Of a stretch of DNA of 64,000 nucleotides, positions 41,935-52,069 are shown one piece after another. The notes below the pieces were generated by a model. It was not told the DNA's origin and made no database searches. It saw nothing but the letters and a program-made list of their open reading frames with translations. Source of the stretch: Clostridioides difficile_D. GTDB lineage: Bacteria; Bacillota; Clostridia; Peptostreptococcales; Peptostreptococcaceae. Within the stretch, counting starts at the first letter, position 1; the number at the start of each line of letters is the position of its first letter. Both the position numbers and the translations under genes were made by a program. The DNA is taken from the NCBI GenBank assembly GCA_945861085.1, contig OX244046.1, forward strand, positions 992,001 to 1,056,000, read 5' to 3'.

Positions 41935-43011
41935 ATGAGTAAGAAATTATTTATTCCTGGTCCTATTGATGTTAAAGAAGAAGTCTTGCAAAAGATGGCT
42001 ACACCAATGATAGGACATAGAGGAAAAGATGCATCTGTACTCCAAAAGAGTATAAGTGAAAAAATGCAAAAACTATTCTATACAAACAACACGATACTTT
42101 TATCCACGTCATCCGGAACTGGTTTAATGGAAGGCTCCATTCGTTCCTGTACATCCAAAAAGGCAGCAGTATTTTCCTGTGGATCCTTTGGTGATAGATG
42201 GTACAAAATGGCAGTGGCTAATAATGTCCCAGCGGATATATTTAAAGTTGAATTAGGAGAGGCAACAACACCAGAAATGGTTGATAAGGTGCTTTCTACC
42301 GGAGAATACGATTTGATAACTGTAACTCACAATGAAACTTCAACTGGAATAAGAAATCCAATAGAAGAAATTGGAGAAGTTGTTAAAAAGTATAAAGATG
42401 TGGTCTACTGTGTAGACACTGTAAGTTCAGCCGGTGGAATAAAAGTCGAGGTTGATAAGATTGGAATAGATATTTGTATAACATCAGTACAAAAAGCACT
42501 GGGATTACCACCAGGAATGTCTATTTGCACATTTTCTCAAAAAGCAATCGATAGAGCTAAGCAAGTACCTTTTAGAGGAGTATATCTTGATTTGTTAGCA
42601 ATGTATGAATACTTAATCAAGAAAAACTACCAATACCCTTCAACACCATCTCTTTCTCACATGTTCGCTTTAGATTTCCAATTAGATAATATATTAGATG
42701 AAGGCCTAGATAACAGGTTCAACAGACATGAAGACATGGCAAACTTAGTTAGAAACTGGGCTAAAAAACACTTCCAAATTTTTACCAATGAAAATCACTT
42801 ATCCAATACACTTACTGTTATAGAAAATACTCAAGGTATTAGTGTATCAAATTTAAATTCCAAATTACAAGAACGAGGATTCCAAATAGCAAATGGCTAC
42901 GGAGATTTAAAAGAAAAAACTTTTAGAATTTCACATATGGGTGACTATACTGTCGAAGATGTACAAGAATTATTAGATAATATTGATGATATATTAGGTT
43001 TTAATAAATAA
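41935..43011 (+). CDS. Class V aminotransferase (serine-pyruvate / phosphoserine aminotransferase-like)
   Basis: This 358-aa PLP enzyme has the class V lysine in ITSVQKALGLPPGMS, the GTGLMEG substrate loop and CVDTVSSAGGI. The N-terminus FIPGPIDVKEEVLQKMATPMIGHRG is typical of alanine-glyoxylate/serine-pyruvate aminotransferases. The next gene, serA, suggests a role in serine synthesis in place of classical SerC. AAGGGGGG precedes the ATG. Codon use differs from the neighbours: many TCC, AAC, TTC and CAC codons, as in highly expressed genes or a recently acquired one. Confidence 0.9.
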   Translation: MSKKLFIPGPIDVKEEVLQKMATPMIGHRGKDASVLQKSISEKMQKLFYTNNTILLSTSSGTGLMEGSIRSCTSKKAAVFSCGSFGDRWYKMAVANNVPADIFKVELGEATTPEMVDKVLSTGEYDLITVTHNETSTGIRNPIEEIGEVVKKYKDVVYCVDTVSSAGGIKVEVDKIGIDICITSVQKALGLPPGMSICTFSQKAIDRAKQVPFRGVYLDLLAMYEYLIKKNYQYPSTPSLSHMFALDFQLDNILDEGLDNRFNRHEDMANLVRNWAKKHFQIFTNENHLSNTLTVIENTQGISVSNLNSKLQERGFQIANGYGDLKEKTFRISHMGDYTVEDVQELLDNIDDILGFNK

Positions 43012-43249
43012 TATTGTAAAAATATGTATATTTTAAGAAAAATTTATAATATATAATTAACTATATTTTATAAAAATTACATATTAAATTTTTAACAAAC
43101 AATAAGAAAATTTGATATGATTTTAATAAAAAATATTTTGAAAATTATATAAACAGAAAGTTGAATTAAACAAAGTGTTTTATTGATGAAAATACTTTAA
43201 AAAATAAAAATTGGGAAAATTAAGTGAATAAAAATTGGAGGAGTTTGTT

Positions 43250-44191
43250 ATGTATAATATATTAATTACTGATGGAATAGAGAAAGAAGCAGCGAGAAAA
43301 TTGAGAGAGTTAAATTTTAATGTGATAGAGCAATTTTATGAAAAAGATGTTTTAGGAGACAAACTTAAAGATGTTGATGTACTTGTAGTACGTTCAGCTA
43401 CTAAAGTTACTAAGGATGTAATAGATAAAGCATTAGAGGGCAAAAAGTTGAAGTTGATAGTAAGAGGTGGAGTAGGACTAGATAACATAGATGTTAAATA
43501 TGCTCAAGCTAAAGGTATAAAAGTTATGAATACTCCAAATGCAAGTAGTATATCTGTTGCAGAGCTTACAATAGGTCAATTATTTGTTCTTGCAAGATTC
43601 ATAAATACTGCCAATGTAACTATGAGAGATGGAAAATGGGAAAAGAAAAAATACAAAGGTACAGAAATTAATGGAAAGACACTTGGACTTATAGGTTTTG
43701 GAAGAATTGCAAAAGAAGTTGCAAAGAGAGCAGAACTATTAGGTATGGATGTTATATATACTGACATAATGGGTGAAGCACAAGGCTTTAACAATTATAG
43801 ATTCTGTGATATGGAAGAAGTTTTAGAAAAGGCAGATTTCTTATCTTTACACATACCATTTGATAAGAATAAGGGGGCAGTAATAACTGAAAAAGAAATA
43901 AATAAGATGAAGAAGGGGGCTTATTTAATAAACTGTGCAAGAGGCGGTTTAGTTGATGAAAAAGATTTACTAAAAGCATTAGATGAAGGTAAATTATCAG
44001 CAGCAGCTATAGATGTTTATGAACAAGAACCTACTTTAAATCTAGACTTAGTAAATCATCCAAGAGTTTCTCCTACACCTCATATTGGGGCATCTACAGT
44101 AGAAGCTCAAGAAAGAATAGGAGAAGAAATAGTAACTGTGATTCAAGATTTCTTTCTTGACTTCAACAATCTAATAGGGGTAGCATTATAA
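43250..44191 (+). CDS. serA: D-3-phosphoglycerate dehydrogenase (short form)
   Basis: This 313-aa NAD-dependent 2-hydroxyacid dehydrogenase starts serine synthesis. It has GLIGFGRIAKEVAKRAELLGM for NAD binding, and the catalytic residues in NCARGGLVDEKDL and HIGASTVEAQERIG, the latter being characteristic of SerA. It lacks the C-terminal ACT domain, so it is the short form without the usual serine feedback site. The frame is open upstream, but GGAGGAG fits the ATG at 43250. DUF1015 follows after 31 bp. Confidence 0.93.
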   Translation: MYNILITDGIEKEAARKLRELNFNVIEQFYEKDVLGDKLKDVDVLVVRSATKVTKDVIDKALEGKKLKLIVRGGVGLDNIDVKYAQAKGIKVMNTPNASSISVAELTIGQLFVLARFINTANVTMRDGKWEKKKYKGTEINGKTLGLIGFGRIAKEVAKRAELLGMDVIYTDIMGEAQGFNNYRFCDMEEVLEKADFLSLHIPFDKNKGAVITEKEINKMKKGAYLINCARGGLVDEKDLLKALDEGKLSAAAIDVYEQEPTLNLDLVNHPRVSPTPHIGASTVEAQERIGEEIVTVIQDFFLDFNNLIGVAL

Positions 44192-44222
44192 AATATTTTA
44201 TATAATTAGGAGGAAATTAGTA

Positions 44223-45473
44223 ATGGCAACGATTAAACCATTTAAGGCGATTAGACCAAACAAATATATAGTAGATAAAGTAGCAGCACTTCCTTACGAT
44301 GTTATGAATAGTAAAGAAGCTAGAAAAATTGCAGAAGGGAATCCATATTCATTTTTGCATATAGATAAATCAGAAATTGATTTAGATGAAAATATAAATT
44401 TATATGATGAAAAAGTTTATTTAAAAGCGCGAGAAAATTTAGATGAGTTTCGAAAACAAGAAATTCTAGTAAAAGATGACAAAGAGTGTATATATATATA
44501 TAAACAAATCATGGATGGTAGAGCTCAAGTTGGTATAGTAGCATGTATATCAGTTGATGAAAGCTTAAATGGAACAATAAAAAAACATGAGTACACTCGA
44601 CCAGAAAAGGAAATTGATAGAACAAAACACATAAAATACTGTGATGCTAATACGGGAACTATACTTGTAACTTATAAACATCAAAGATTGATAGATGATA
44701 TAATCAATGATTTTATGGATAATAATGAACCTTTATATGATTTTATAACAGATGACAAGATAGAGCATACAGTATGGAAGATTGATAATGATGATATAAT
44801 ATGTAACTTAGTAGATGAATTTGGAAAATTAGATTATCTATACATTGCAGATGGTCATCATAGAACAGCTTCAGCAGAAAATGTAGCTAAAGAAATGAGA
44901 GCTAAAAATCCAAATTATACTGGAAAAGAAGAATTTAATTACTTTATAGCAATGATTGCACCAGATGAGAATTTAATGGTTTTGGATTATAATAGAGTTA
45001 TCAAAGACTTAAATGGTTTAAGTGAGGAAGAATTTATAAATAAAATAAAAGAAAATTTTGAACTAGAAGAAATAGAAGGAAAAGAAAAATATAAACCTGA
45101 CAAAAAAGGAACTTTCGGAATGTATTTAGGTAATAAATGGTACAAAATGAAAGCAAATAAAAATTTATTAGAAATAGAAGACCCTGTTGACTCATTAGAT
45201 ATTTCTATATTACAAGATTATGTTATTGATGCTATTTTAGGAATTGATAATCCTAGAGTAGATAAAAGAATTGATTTTATCGGCGGAATTAGAGGTCTTG
45301 AAGAATTAGAAAAAAGAGTTAATGAAGATATGAAGGTAGCGTTTGCAATGTATCCTACTAGTATTGAGGATTTAATAAGAGTAGCAGATGCAGGTAAGAT
45401 AATGCCAGCTAAGTCAACATGGTTTGAACCTAAAGTAAGATGTGGTCTATTTCTACATGAAATAAACGAATAA
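44223..45473 (+). CDS. DUF1015 family protein
   Basis: This 416-aa protein shows the DUF1015 pattern: ATIKPFKAIRPNKY, AALPYDVMNSKEAR, NPYSFLHIDKSEID, HEYTRPEKEIDRTKH and YIADGHHRTASAENV. The conserved His, Arg and Asp residues in these blocks suggest an enzymatic pocket. Genomic linkage to serA is recurrent in Firmicutes, so a role in serine metabolism has been suggested, but the function remains unassigned as far as I know. AGGAGG precedes the ATG and a strong terminator follows. Confidence 0.92.
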   Translation: MATIKPFKAIRPNKYIVDKVAALPYDVMNSKEARKIAEGNPYSFLHIDKSEIDLDENINLYDEKVYLKARENLDEFRKQEILVKDDKECIYIYKQIMDGRAQVGIVACISVDESLNGTIKKHEYTRPEKEIDRTKHIKYCDANTGTILVTYKHQRLIDDIINDFMDNNEPLYDFITDDKIEHTVWKIDNDDIICNLVDEFGKLDYLYIADGHHRTASAENVAKEMRAKNPNYTGKEEFNYFIAMIAPDENLMVLDYNRVIKDLNGLSEEEFINKIKENFELEEIEGKEKYKPDKKGTFGMYLGNKWYKMKANKNLLEIEDPVDSLDISILQDYVIDAILGIDNPRVDKRIDFIGGIRGLEELEKRVNEDMKVAFAMYPTSIEDLIRVADAGKIMPAKSTWFEPKVRCGLFLHEINE

Positions 45474-45479
45474 TTAATA

Positions 45480-45525
45480 AAGGGCTAAAAAGTGAATTTT
45501 ACACTTTTTAGCCCTTGTTTTTTTG
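45480..45525 (+). terminator. Strong terminator after DUF1015
   Basis: A perfect 15-bp stem AAGGGCTAAAAAGTG / CACTTTTTAGCCCTT with a 7-nt loop is followed by GTTTTTTT. Confidence 0.95.
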
Positions 45526-46294
45526 GAGTTATATGTGAAATATAAATTTTATAAGTTAAGATTATTAATAATAGTTGCCTTTTTTGAAAATGGATAATTT
45601 TAGGATATAGGTAGTGATATTCTATGTTATAATTTAGAATGGAAAGTTATATAATTGTATTTATATATTTAAAAAAAATTAAATACATATTATATAATAA
45701 GATTGTCATATGTTTTCATTACAATTATAAAAAAAGTAGTATTTATTTATAAAATAGTTAAGAAAAAAGTAATTTTGAAACTTATATTTTATAACTATGA
45801 ATCACATTGTTATATTTATAAAAATAAAAAATAAGAGGACATTACAATGTTTTACTAGAATTATTATTCGGAAACCTAAATTTTGAGTGTTAATATAAAC
45901 TAGATGTTTTTATAGGGTTAAAATTTTACAAGATAGAAAATTGATTTGATAATTAAATCATATAATAATTAAAGATAGAAATATATTTTATAAGGAATAG
46001 TTAGTATTTTTTTGTTGTGAAATTAAGGGGATAGTAATTAATTAGAAAAGGAATGAATAATAATGAGTATATTACGTTATCAATTTTTGATAAACCAAAC
46101 GCAAAATTAGAGTTTTTAATACTAATTAAGAATAAAGGTTTTACAAATAAACCTGAAGGCATGTTATTTAACTCTAATATAAGAGGAAGGTAATTGTATA
46201 TTGAAAAATCATAAAAATATGAATAAAGAATCTAAATAAATACAAAGGTTTGCAAGATAAGTAAATAATATAATTATACAATGAGGATGTGAGT
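45526..46294. other. 770-bp AT-rich region before the diguanylate cyclase
   Basis: No c-di-GMP riboswitch aptamer or other known RNA fold was recognised. A possible -10 TATAAT lies near 45629. The only notable frame is 46053-46193 (listed separately). The rest is A/T tracts. Confidence 0.4.
46053..46193 (+). pseudogene. Short ORF (46 aa), possible gene remnant
   Basis: The frame starts at an ATG preceded by AAAAGG and reads MNNNEYITLSIFDKPNAKLE, then a FLILIKNKGF-type segment and stop after IRGR. Composition looks protein-like, but I recognise no family. It could be a real small gene or the head of a decayed one. Confidence 0.3.
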
Positions 46295-49200
46295 ATGATG
46301 AACAGACTAAAGCCAAGAATTCTGGGTATTAGTATCTTGTTTATTATTATAATTATTTTAACCTGTGGAGCTATTTTCAAGTTTAAGTTTAAATTGGATA
46401 ATAAATTAAAAGAAACCACACAGATATATTTGTCAGAGTTTACAGAACATAATATAGTTAATCTAAAGACAAGACTTAGTGGTCAATTTGACATGCTTGA
46501 ATCTATTGCTAAATTCATTGGAAACTCGAACAATATAAGTGATGAAAAGGTGATTGATTTAATGGATTCTGGGGTAAAGGGAAGTTCTTTAATCAGAATG
46601 TATATTTCTACATTAGATGGTAGAAGTTATTCTAATGATGGAATTATCAGTAATATTCAAGGTAGAAATTATTTTAAAAAAGCTAAAAATGGAGAAAGGA
46701 ATATATCGGAGCCTCTAAAATCTATTATTAATAAAAAAGAAATAATAGTTTTATCTACTCCAGTTTATAAAAGTGGGAAAATAGTTGGTGTTTTAAGTGG
46801 AATTTATGATTCAACAAAACTAAATGAATTGTTAGGATTATCTGCATTTGATGAAAAAGCAGATGTTTTTATTGCCAGGAAAAATGGAGGTATAATTGCT
46901 CAAAATACAAATGAAAATAGCAAAATGTTGTCATGTATATTTAAGCTTTTTGATAAAGATGATTGTGATGAAGCTGATTGTCTAAAAACTATAAAAGAAA
47001 ATATGAAAAATGATAAATCTGGATATTCTAACTATAGCTTAGATAATGAAAAATTTATGTTAAACTATCAACCACTTGGAATTAATGATTGGTATGTATT
47101 TTCTGTTGTACCAAATAAAATAGTATCAATTCAGTCAGAGAATATATCTTATGATGTATATGTTTTTGCGTTAGAAATACTACTAGTTATATTAATTTTT
47201 ATAGTATATATAGCATGTATTATAAATAATAACACCAAAGCTATCATAAATGAAAAAGAAAAATTTAAAGCACTTACCGATAATATATTAGGAGGTGTTA
47301 AAAACTGTCTGAAAGATGAGTATATGACTATGACCTATGTAAGTCAGGGATTTCTAGAACTTACAGGTTATTCTGAGGAAGATTTAGACAGAATATTTAA
47401 AAATAGATTCAAAGATATGATTTACAAAGAAGATATAGACAAGTTTAGTTGTACTGTTATAAATCAATTAGAAAAGCAAGATAAAATTAACGTTGAATAT
47501 AGACTTGTAAAAAAAGATGGAAGTATAATTTGGGTTTTGGAGAGAAGTAAATCAATAAAAGATAGTAAAGGAAACGAATGTATTCAAGGCGTTTTAACTG
47601 ATATAACAGAGCTTAAGAAAATACAAGAAGAGTTAGATTCAAAAAGATTTGAAATACAAGCTATAAATGATAGTATTGTTGGTGGAATAGTGATAACTGA
47701 GATAAATGATGATTTTGATAGTATATATTTAAATGAAGGCTATCTAAATATGATTGGATACACACGTAAACAACTGAAGCATGAGCTAAATAATAAATTA
47801 ATCAAACTTATTTTTAAAGATGACAGAATGGGGTTGATTGATAGTATAAATAAACAGCTTAAAGTAAGTGATACATTTGCATCCGAACAAAGAGTTGAAA
47901 AAAGGGATGGGACTATTATATGGATATTATTAAAAGGAAGAAAAATAGTTTATGAGAATGGGAAATCTGTACTTTGTAGTGTTATTGTAGATATTACTTC
48001 TGCTAAACTATTAGAGCAAGAGCTTAAAAAAAGTGAGGAGCGTCATGAAATTATTTTAAATCAGACACAAAATATAATAATAGAGTGGGATATAGAAAAA
48101 GATAAAATGAATATATCACCTAATTGGTACAATAAGTTTGGCTATGACCCTATAACTGAAAATGCAACAACAAATTTAACTAAATCAGTAGATATATATC
48201 ATGATGATATGGATAAGTTTATATCATTAATTAAACTCACTTCAGAAGGTAGTGAATATGAAGAATGTGAAATTAGACTAAGAATTAGAGATACTACTTA
48301 CGCTTGGTTTAGCATAAAGGCAACAACACTACTTGATAATAATGGGAAACCTTATAAAGTTGTAGGAAGTTTGACTGATATTGATGAGTCAAAACGAGAA
48401 GCTGAAAAATTAAAAGAAAGAGCAGAAAAAGACCCTCTGACAGACTTGTATAATAAAAAAGCATCACAATCACTTATAGAAGAATACATAACATTGGATA
48501 AAAAAAGAAAAGGTGCTTTAATGATTATTGATATTGATAACTTTAAAGGAATAAATGATAATTTAGGACACTTATATGGAGATGCTGTATTAAGTGAAAT
48601 TGCAAGTGACCTAATCAATCTATTTAGAGCGTCTGACATAGTAGGAAGAATTGGTGGAGATGAGTTTATTGTTTTTATGAAAGATGTTTCTGAAACAAGA
48701 GATATTATAAATAAAGCAGAAGAATTGGTTAAAGCATTTGAAAGGTCTTTTTTAGGTAAAGGACAAAATTATAAAATATCTTTGAGTGTAGGAATTGCTA
48801 GATTTCCACAAGATGGTATGGACTATATGCAGTTATTTAGAAATGCAGATATAGCTCTTTACTCAGCTAAGGGAAAAGGTAAAAATTGTTATATTTTGTA
48901 TGATAAAAAAATTGATAAAGTCCAATATATAACTAACGCAAGGTCTGTAGATGAGAATACCAATGTAGAGGTGTCTTTTAAAGAACATATCACAAATTAT
49001 ATATTTGATATACTATATGAATCAAGTGATATAGAATTGGCAGTAAATTTAATTCTCAATATTGTTGGTAAAAATTTTAATGTAAGTCGAGTCTATATAT
49101 TTGAAAACTCAGATGATAATCTAGTTTGTAGAAATACATTTGAGTGGTGTAACGAAGGGATAACTTCAGAAATTAATAATCTTAAAAATATTTGTTACAA

Positions 49201-49843
49201 GGATTTAGGCAACTATCTTTTAAACTTTAACTCAGATGGACTATTTTATTGTAATGATATTAACAATTTAGGTAGTGATGTGAAAAAAATACTTAAGCCA
49301 CAGGGTATACGTTCAATATTACAATGTAAGATTTTAGAAGGTAATAAATTTAGAGGGTTCGTAGGATTTGATGAATGTTCATACAATCGTATGTGGACTA
49401 ATGATGAAGTGAATACACTGACTTTTATATCTAAAACACTTAGTATGTTTTTATTAAAAATGCGTATTCAAAATAAACTAGAAGAGTCCTTAAAAATTCA
49501 AAAGTCTGTAATGGATAATATGGATATATGGGCATATGTTGTTGACAGGAATACCTATGAATTATTATTTATTAATAAAAAAATGCTTGAATCAGCACCA
49601 GACACTCATGTGGGTGAGTTATGTTATAAAGCGATATGGAATAATCAAAATAAACCTTGTAAAAAATGTCCTATGAGAGATTTAAAAGATGGTGATGATA
49701 ATTGTAAATCATTTATGCGTAATAGAAAGTTTGATGTGAAGGCAAATATAACTACAACTACTTTGAAATGGTTTGATGGTAAAGATGCATGCTTAATCTT
49801 TGGAAGTGAAGTAAGTAGCATTGAATCCGAAGAAAATGTTTAA
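46295..49843 (+). CDS. Membrane-bound diguanylate cyclase: Cache-PAS-PAS-PAS-GGDEF-GAF-PAS
   Basis: This 1,182-aa signalling protein has a membrane helix near 12-32, an extracellular dCache-type sensor (about 45-285), a second helix (about 288-312), three PAS regions (about 325-705), a GGDEF domain (about 710-880), a GAF-like domain (about 905-1060) and a C-terminal PAS-like segment with CKKCPMRD. The active site is intact, GRIGGDEF at 787-791, with the RASD inhibitory site just before it. It makes c-di-GMP in response to an external ligand. A GAF and PAS after the GGDEF is unusual; these normally lie upstream. No EAL domain is present. Confidence 0.9.
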   Translation: MMNRLKPRILGISILFIIIIILTCGAIFKFKFKLDNKLKETTQIYLSEFTEHNIVNLKTRLSGQFDMLESIAKFIGNSNNISDEKVIDLMDSGVKGSSLIRMYISTLDGRSYSNDGIISNIQGRNYFKKAKNGERNISEPLKSIINKKEIIVLSTPVYKSGKIVGVLSGIYDSTKLNELLGLSAFDEKADVFIARKNGGIIAQNTNENSKMLSCIFKLFDKDDCDEADCLKTIKENMKNDKSGYSNYSLDNEKFMLNYQPLGINDWYVFSVVPNKIVSIQSENISYDVYVFALEILLVILIFIVYIACIINNNTKAIINEKEKFKALTDNILGGVKNCLKDEYMTMTYVSQGFLELTGYSEEDLDRIFKNRFKDMIYKEDIDKFSCTVINQLEKQDKINVEYRLVKKDGSIIWVLERSKSIKDSKGNECIQGVLTDITELKKIQEELDSKRFEIQAINDSIVGGIVITEINDDFDSIYLNEGYLNMIGYTRKQLKHELNNKLIKLIFKDDRMGLIDSINKQLKVSDTFASEQRVEKRDGTIIWILLKGRKIVYENGKSVLCSVIVDITSAKLLEQELKKSEERHEIILNQTQNIIIEWDIEKDKMNISPNWYNKFGYDPITENATTNLTKSVDIYHDDMDKFISLIKLTSEGSEYEECEIRLRIRDTTYAWFSIKATTLLDNNGKPYKVVGSLTDIDESKREAEKLKERAEKDPLTDLYNKKASQSLIEEYITLDKKRKGALMIIDIDNFKGINDNLGHLYGDAVLSEIASDLINLFRASDIVGRIGGDEFIVFMKDVSETRDIINKAEELVKAFERSFLGKGQNYKISLSVGIARFPQDGMDYMQLFRNADIALYSAKGKGKNCYILYDKKIDKVQYITNARSVDENTNVEVSFKEHITNYIFDILYESSDIELAVNLILNIVGKNFNVSRVYIFENSDDNLVCRNTFEWCNEGITSEINNLKNICYKDLGNYLLNFNSDGLFYCNDINNLGSDVKKILKPQGIRSILQCKILEGNKFRGFVGFDECSYNRMWTNDEVNTLTFISKTLSMFLLKMRIQNKLEESLKIQKSVMDNMDIWAYVVDRNTYELLFINKKMLESAPDTHVGELCYKAIWNNQNKPCKKCPMRDLKDGDDNCKSFMRNRKFDVKANITTTTLKWFDGKDACLIFGSEVSSIESEENV

Positions 49844-49862
49844 AATACTGTATTATAGATTT

Positions 49863-49940
49863 ACTTAAAATCACAATTTGAACTTATTAGACTTAAAAAG
49901 TCTATATAAATCATTTAAGTTGTGGTTTTAAGTATTTTTT
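49863..49940 (+). terminator. Long hairpin terminator after the diguanylate cyclase
   Basis: ACTTAAAATCACAA (49863-49876) pairs with TTGTGGTTTTAAGT (49920-49933) and is followed by ATTTTTT. An inner hairpin AGACTT / AAGTCT sits in the loop. Confidence 0.75.
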
Positions 49941-50028
49941 ATGATATAATTAAGCGTTAAGAACAAAATTAAACGATACTTTTGTATAAGAAAAATATTT
50001 GTTAAATATATATTGAGCAGGTGATAAT

Positions 50029-51963
50029 ATGGAAAATAAGTTTTTACCAATAAGTAAACAAGATATGATAGATAGAGGATGGGAAGAATTAGATTTTGTT
50101 CTAGTTACAGGAGATGCATATGTAGACCATCATAGTTTTGGTACAGCAATAATATCTAGAGTTTTAGAAAAGGCTGGATACAAGGTTGGGATAATAGCTC
50201 AACCAAACTGGAAGACTACAGATGATTTTATGAAGCTAGGAAAACCTAGACTTGGTTTTTTGGTCAATGCAGGAAATATGGATTCAATGGTTAACCATTA
50301 TTCTGTAAGTAAAAAGCATAGAGAAAAGGATATGTATTCTCCAGGTGGGAAAATGGGTCATAGACCAGATAGAGCTACTATAGTATATTGTAATAAAATA
50401 AGAGAAGCATACAGTGATGTTGCAATAGTAATAGGTGGAATTGAAGCTAGTTTAAGAAGATTTGCACACTATGATTATTGGAGTGATAAGGTTAGAAAAT
50501 CTATGTTAATAGATAGTGGAGCAGACTTATTAGTTTATGGTATGAGTGAAAAGCAGATTGTAGAAGTAGCCAATGCACTTAATGATGGATATGACCCAAA
50601 ATATATTAGACATATTGATGGGACATGCTATATTGCAGATACATTGGAAGAAATATATGATAAATATATATTAATTCCATCATATAAAGAAATATGTGAA
50701 GATAAAATGAAGTATGTAGAGGCTTTTAAAATTCAGTATGATGAACAAGACCCATTTAGAGGGAATATAATTGTTCAACCTCATGGAAGTAAGTATTTGG
50801 TTCAAAATAAACCAGAGAAACCACTTAGTAGGGAAGAATTAGACGAAGTATATGGATTGCCATATCAAAAGACATACCATCCTGTATATGAAGAATTTGG
50901 TGGTATACCAGCTATAGAAGAAGTAAAATTTAGTATAGTAAGTTCAAGAGGATGTTTTGGTAGTTGTTCATTTTGTGCAATAACATTTCATCAAGGAAGA
51001 GCAGTACAAAGTAGAAGTGAAAAATCAATTATTGATGAAGCAATAGGAATAACAAATTTAGATGATTTTAAAGGGTATATACATGATGTTGGAGGTCCAA
51101 CAGCTAATTTTAGAAGACCAGCTTGTAACAAACAAATTACTAAAGGTGCTTGTAAAAATAGACAGTGTTTATCGCCATCACCATGTAAAAATCTAGATGC
51201 AGACCATAGTGAATATCTACACTTACTTAGAGCTGTAAGAAAATTACCTAAAATTAAAAAGGTGTTTGTACGTTCTGGGATTAGATACGATTATGTAATG
51301 GCAGACAAGAATAATAAGTTTCTTAGAGAGTTGATAGAGCATCATGTAAGTGGTCAACTGAAGGTAGCACCAGAACATATATCTGAAGAAGTTTTAAAGT
51401 ATATGCAAAAACCAGCAGGAAAAACTTATGATAAGTTTAGACAGAAGTTTTTTGCTATAAATGAAGAATTAGGTAAAAAGCAATATTTGATACCGTATTT
51501 AATGTCTAGTCATCCTGGTTCTACATTAAATAGTGCTATAGAGTTAGCTGAGTATTTAAGAGATACTCACTATCAACCAGAACAGGTTCAAGACTTTTAC
51601 CCAACTCCTGGAACTCTGTCAACAACCATGTTTTATACAGGTATAGACCCTCTTACTATGCAGCCAGTTTATGTACCTAAATCAAAACGTGATAAGGCAA
51701 TGCAAAGAGCTTTATTGCAGTATAGAGCACCTAGAAATTATGATTTAGTATATTCTGCACTAGTTGAAGCAGGAAGAGAAGACCTAATAGGTTTTGGGCA
51801 TAGATGCTTGATAAAACCAAAAGATGAGAAGCCTTATTTTAATAGAAATAATTCTAAAAAAAATACATCTAAAGGTGCAAATAAAAACAAAAGAGGTAAT
51901 ACAAATAACAGAACTAATAAAAATCAACAAAAAAGTTCAACTAAGAAAAAGAAAAAGTATTAG
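50029..51963 (+). CDS. YgiQ-family radical SAM protein
   Basis: This 644-aa protein has an N-terminal B12-binding-like domain opening LPISKQDMIDRGWEELDFVL and a radical SAM core with RGCFGSCSFCAI (C309, C313, C316) holding the 4Fe-4S cluster. The remainder matches UPF0313/YgiQ (YMQKPAGKTYDKF, DFYPTPGTLSTTMFYTGIDP). The last 40 residues are a low-complexity Asn/Lys tail, which may bind nucleic acid. The reaction catalysed is not established as far as I know. GCAGGTGAT precedes the ATG. Confidence 0.92.
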   Translation: MENKFLPISKQDMIDRGWEELDFVLVTGDAYVDHHSFGTAIISRVLEKAGYKVGIIAQPNWKTTDDFMKLGKPRLGFLVNAGNMDSMVNHYSVSKKHREKDMYSPGGKMGHRPDRATIVYCNKIREAYSDVAIVIGGIEASLRRFAHYDYWSDKVRKSMLIDSGADLLVYGMSEKQIVEVANALNDGYDPKYIRHIDGTCYIADTLEEIYDKYILIPSYKEICEDKMKYVEAFKIQYDEQDPFRGNIIVQPHGSKYLVQNKPEKPLSREELDEVYGLPYQKTYHPVYEEFGGIPAIEEVKFSIVSSRGCFGSCSFCAITFHQGRAVQSRSEKSIIDEAIGITNLDDFKGYIHDVGGPTANFRRPACNKQITKGACKNRQCLSPSPCKNLDADHSEYLHLLRAVRKLPKIKKVFVRSGIRYDYVMADKNNKFLRELIEHHVSGQLKVAPEHISEEVLKYMQKPAGKTYDKFRQKFFAINEELGKKQYLIPYLMSSHPGSTLNSAIELAEYLRDTHYQPEQVQDFYPTPGTLSTTMFYTGIDPLTMQPVYVPKSKRDKAMQRALLQYRAPRNYDLVYSALVEAGREDLIGFGHRCLIKPKDEKPYFNRNNSKKNTSKGANKNKRGNTNNRTNKNQQKSSTKKKKKY

Positions 51964-52069
51964 AATATAAATAAAAATATTTAAAGAAGAAGGATTATTC
52001 GATAAATTAACAGAAATTAATATAAATAAATATAATTATTTTATAAGATGTTAGCTTTGGGAGGAAGAG

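Noticed and set aside
45526..46294. c-di-GMP riboswitch upstream of the diguanylate cyclase
   Set aside because: I looked for type I and II aptamer motifs and found none; the region is featureless AT-rich DNA.
51964..52069. TPP riboswitch before the NMT1-type transporter
   Set aside because: The leader is only about 100 bp and lacks the CTGAGA and other thi-box elements.
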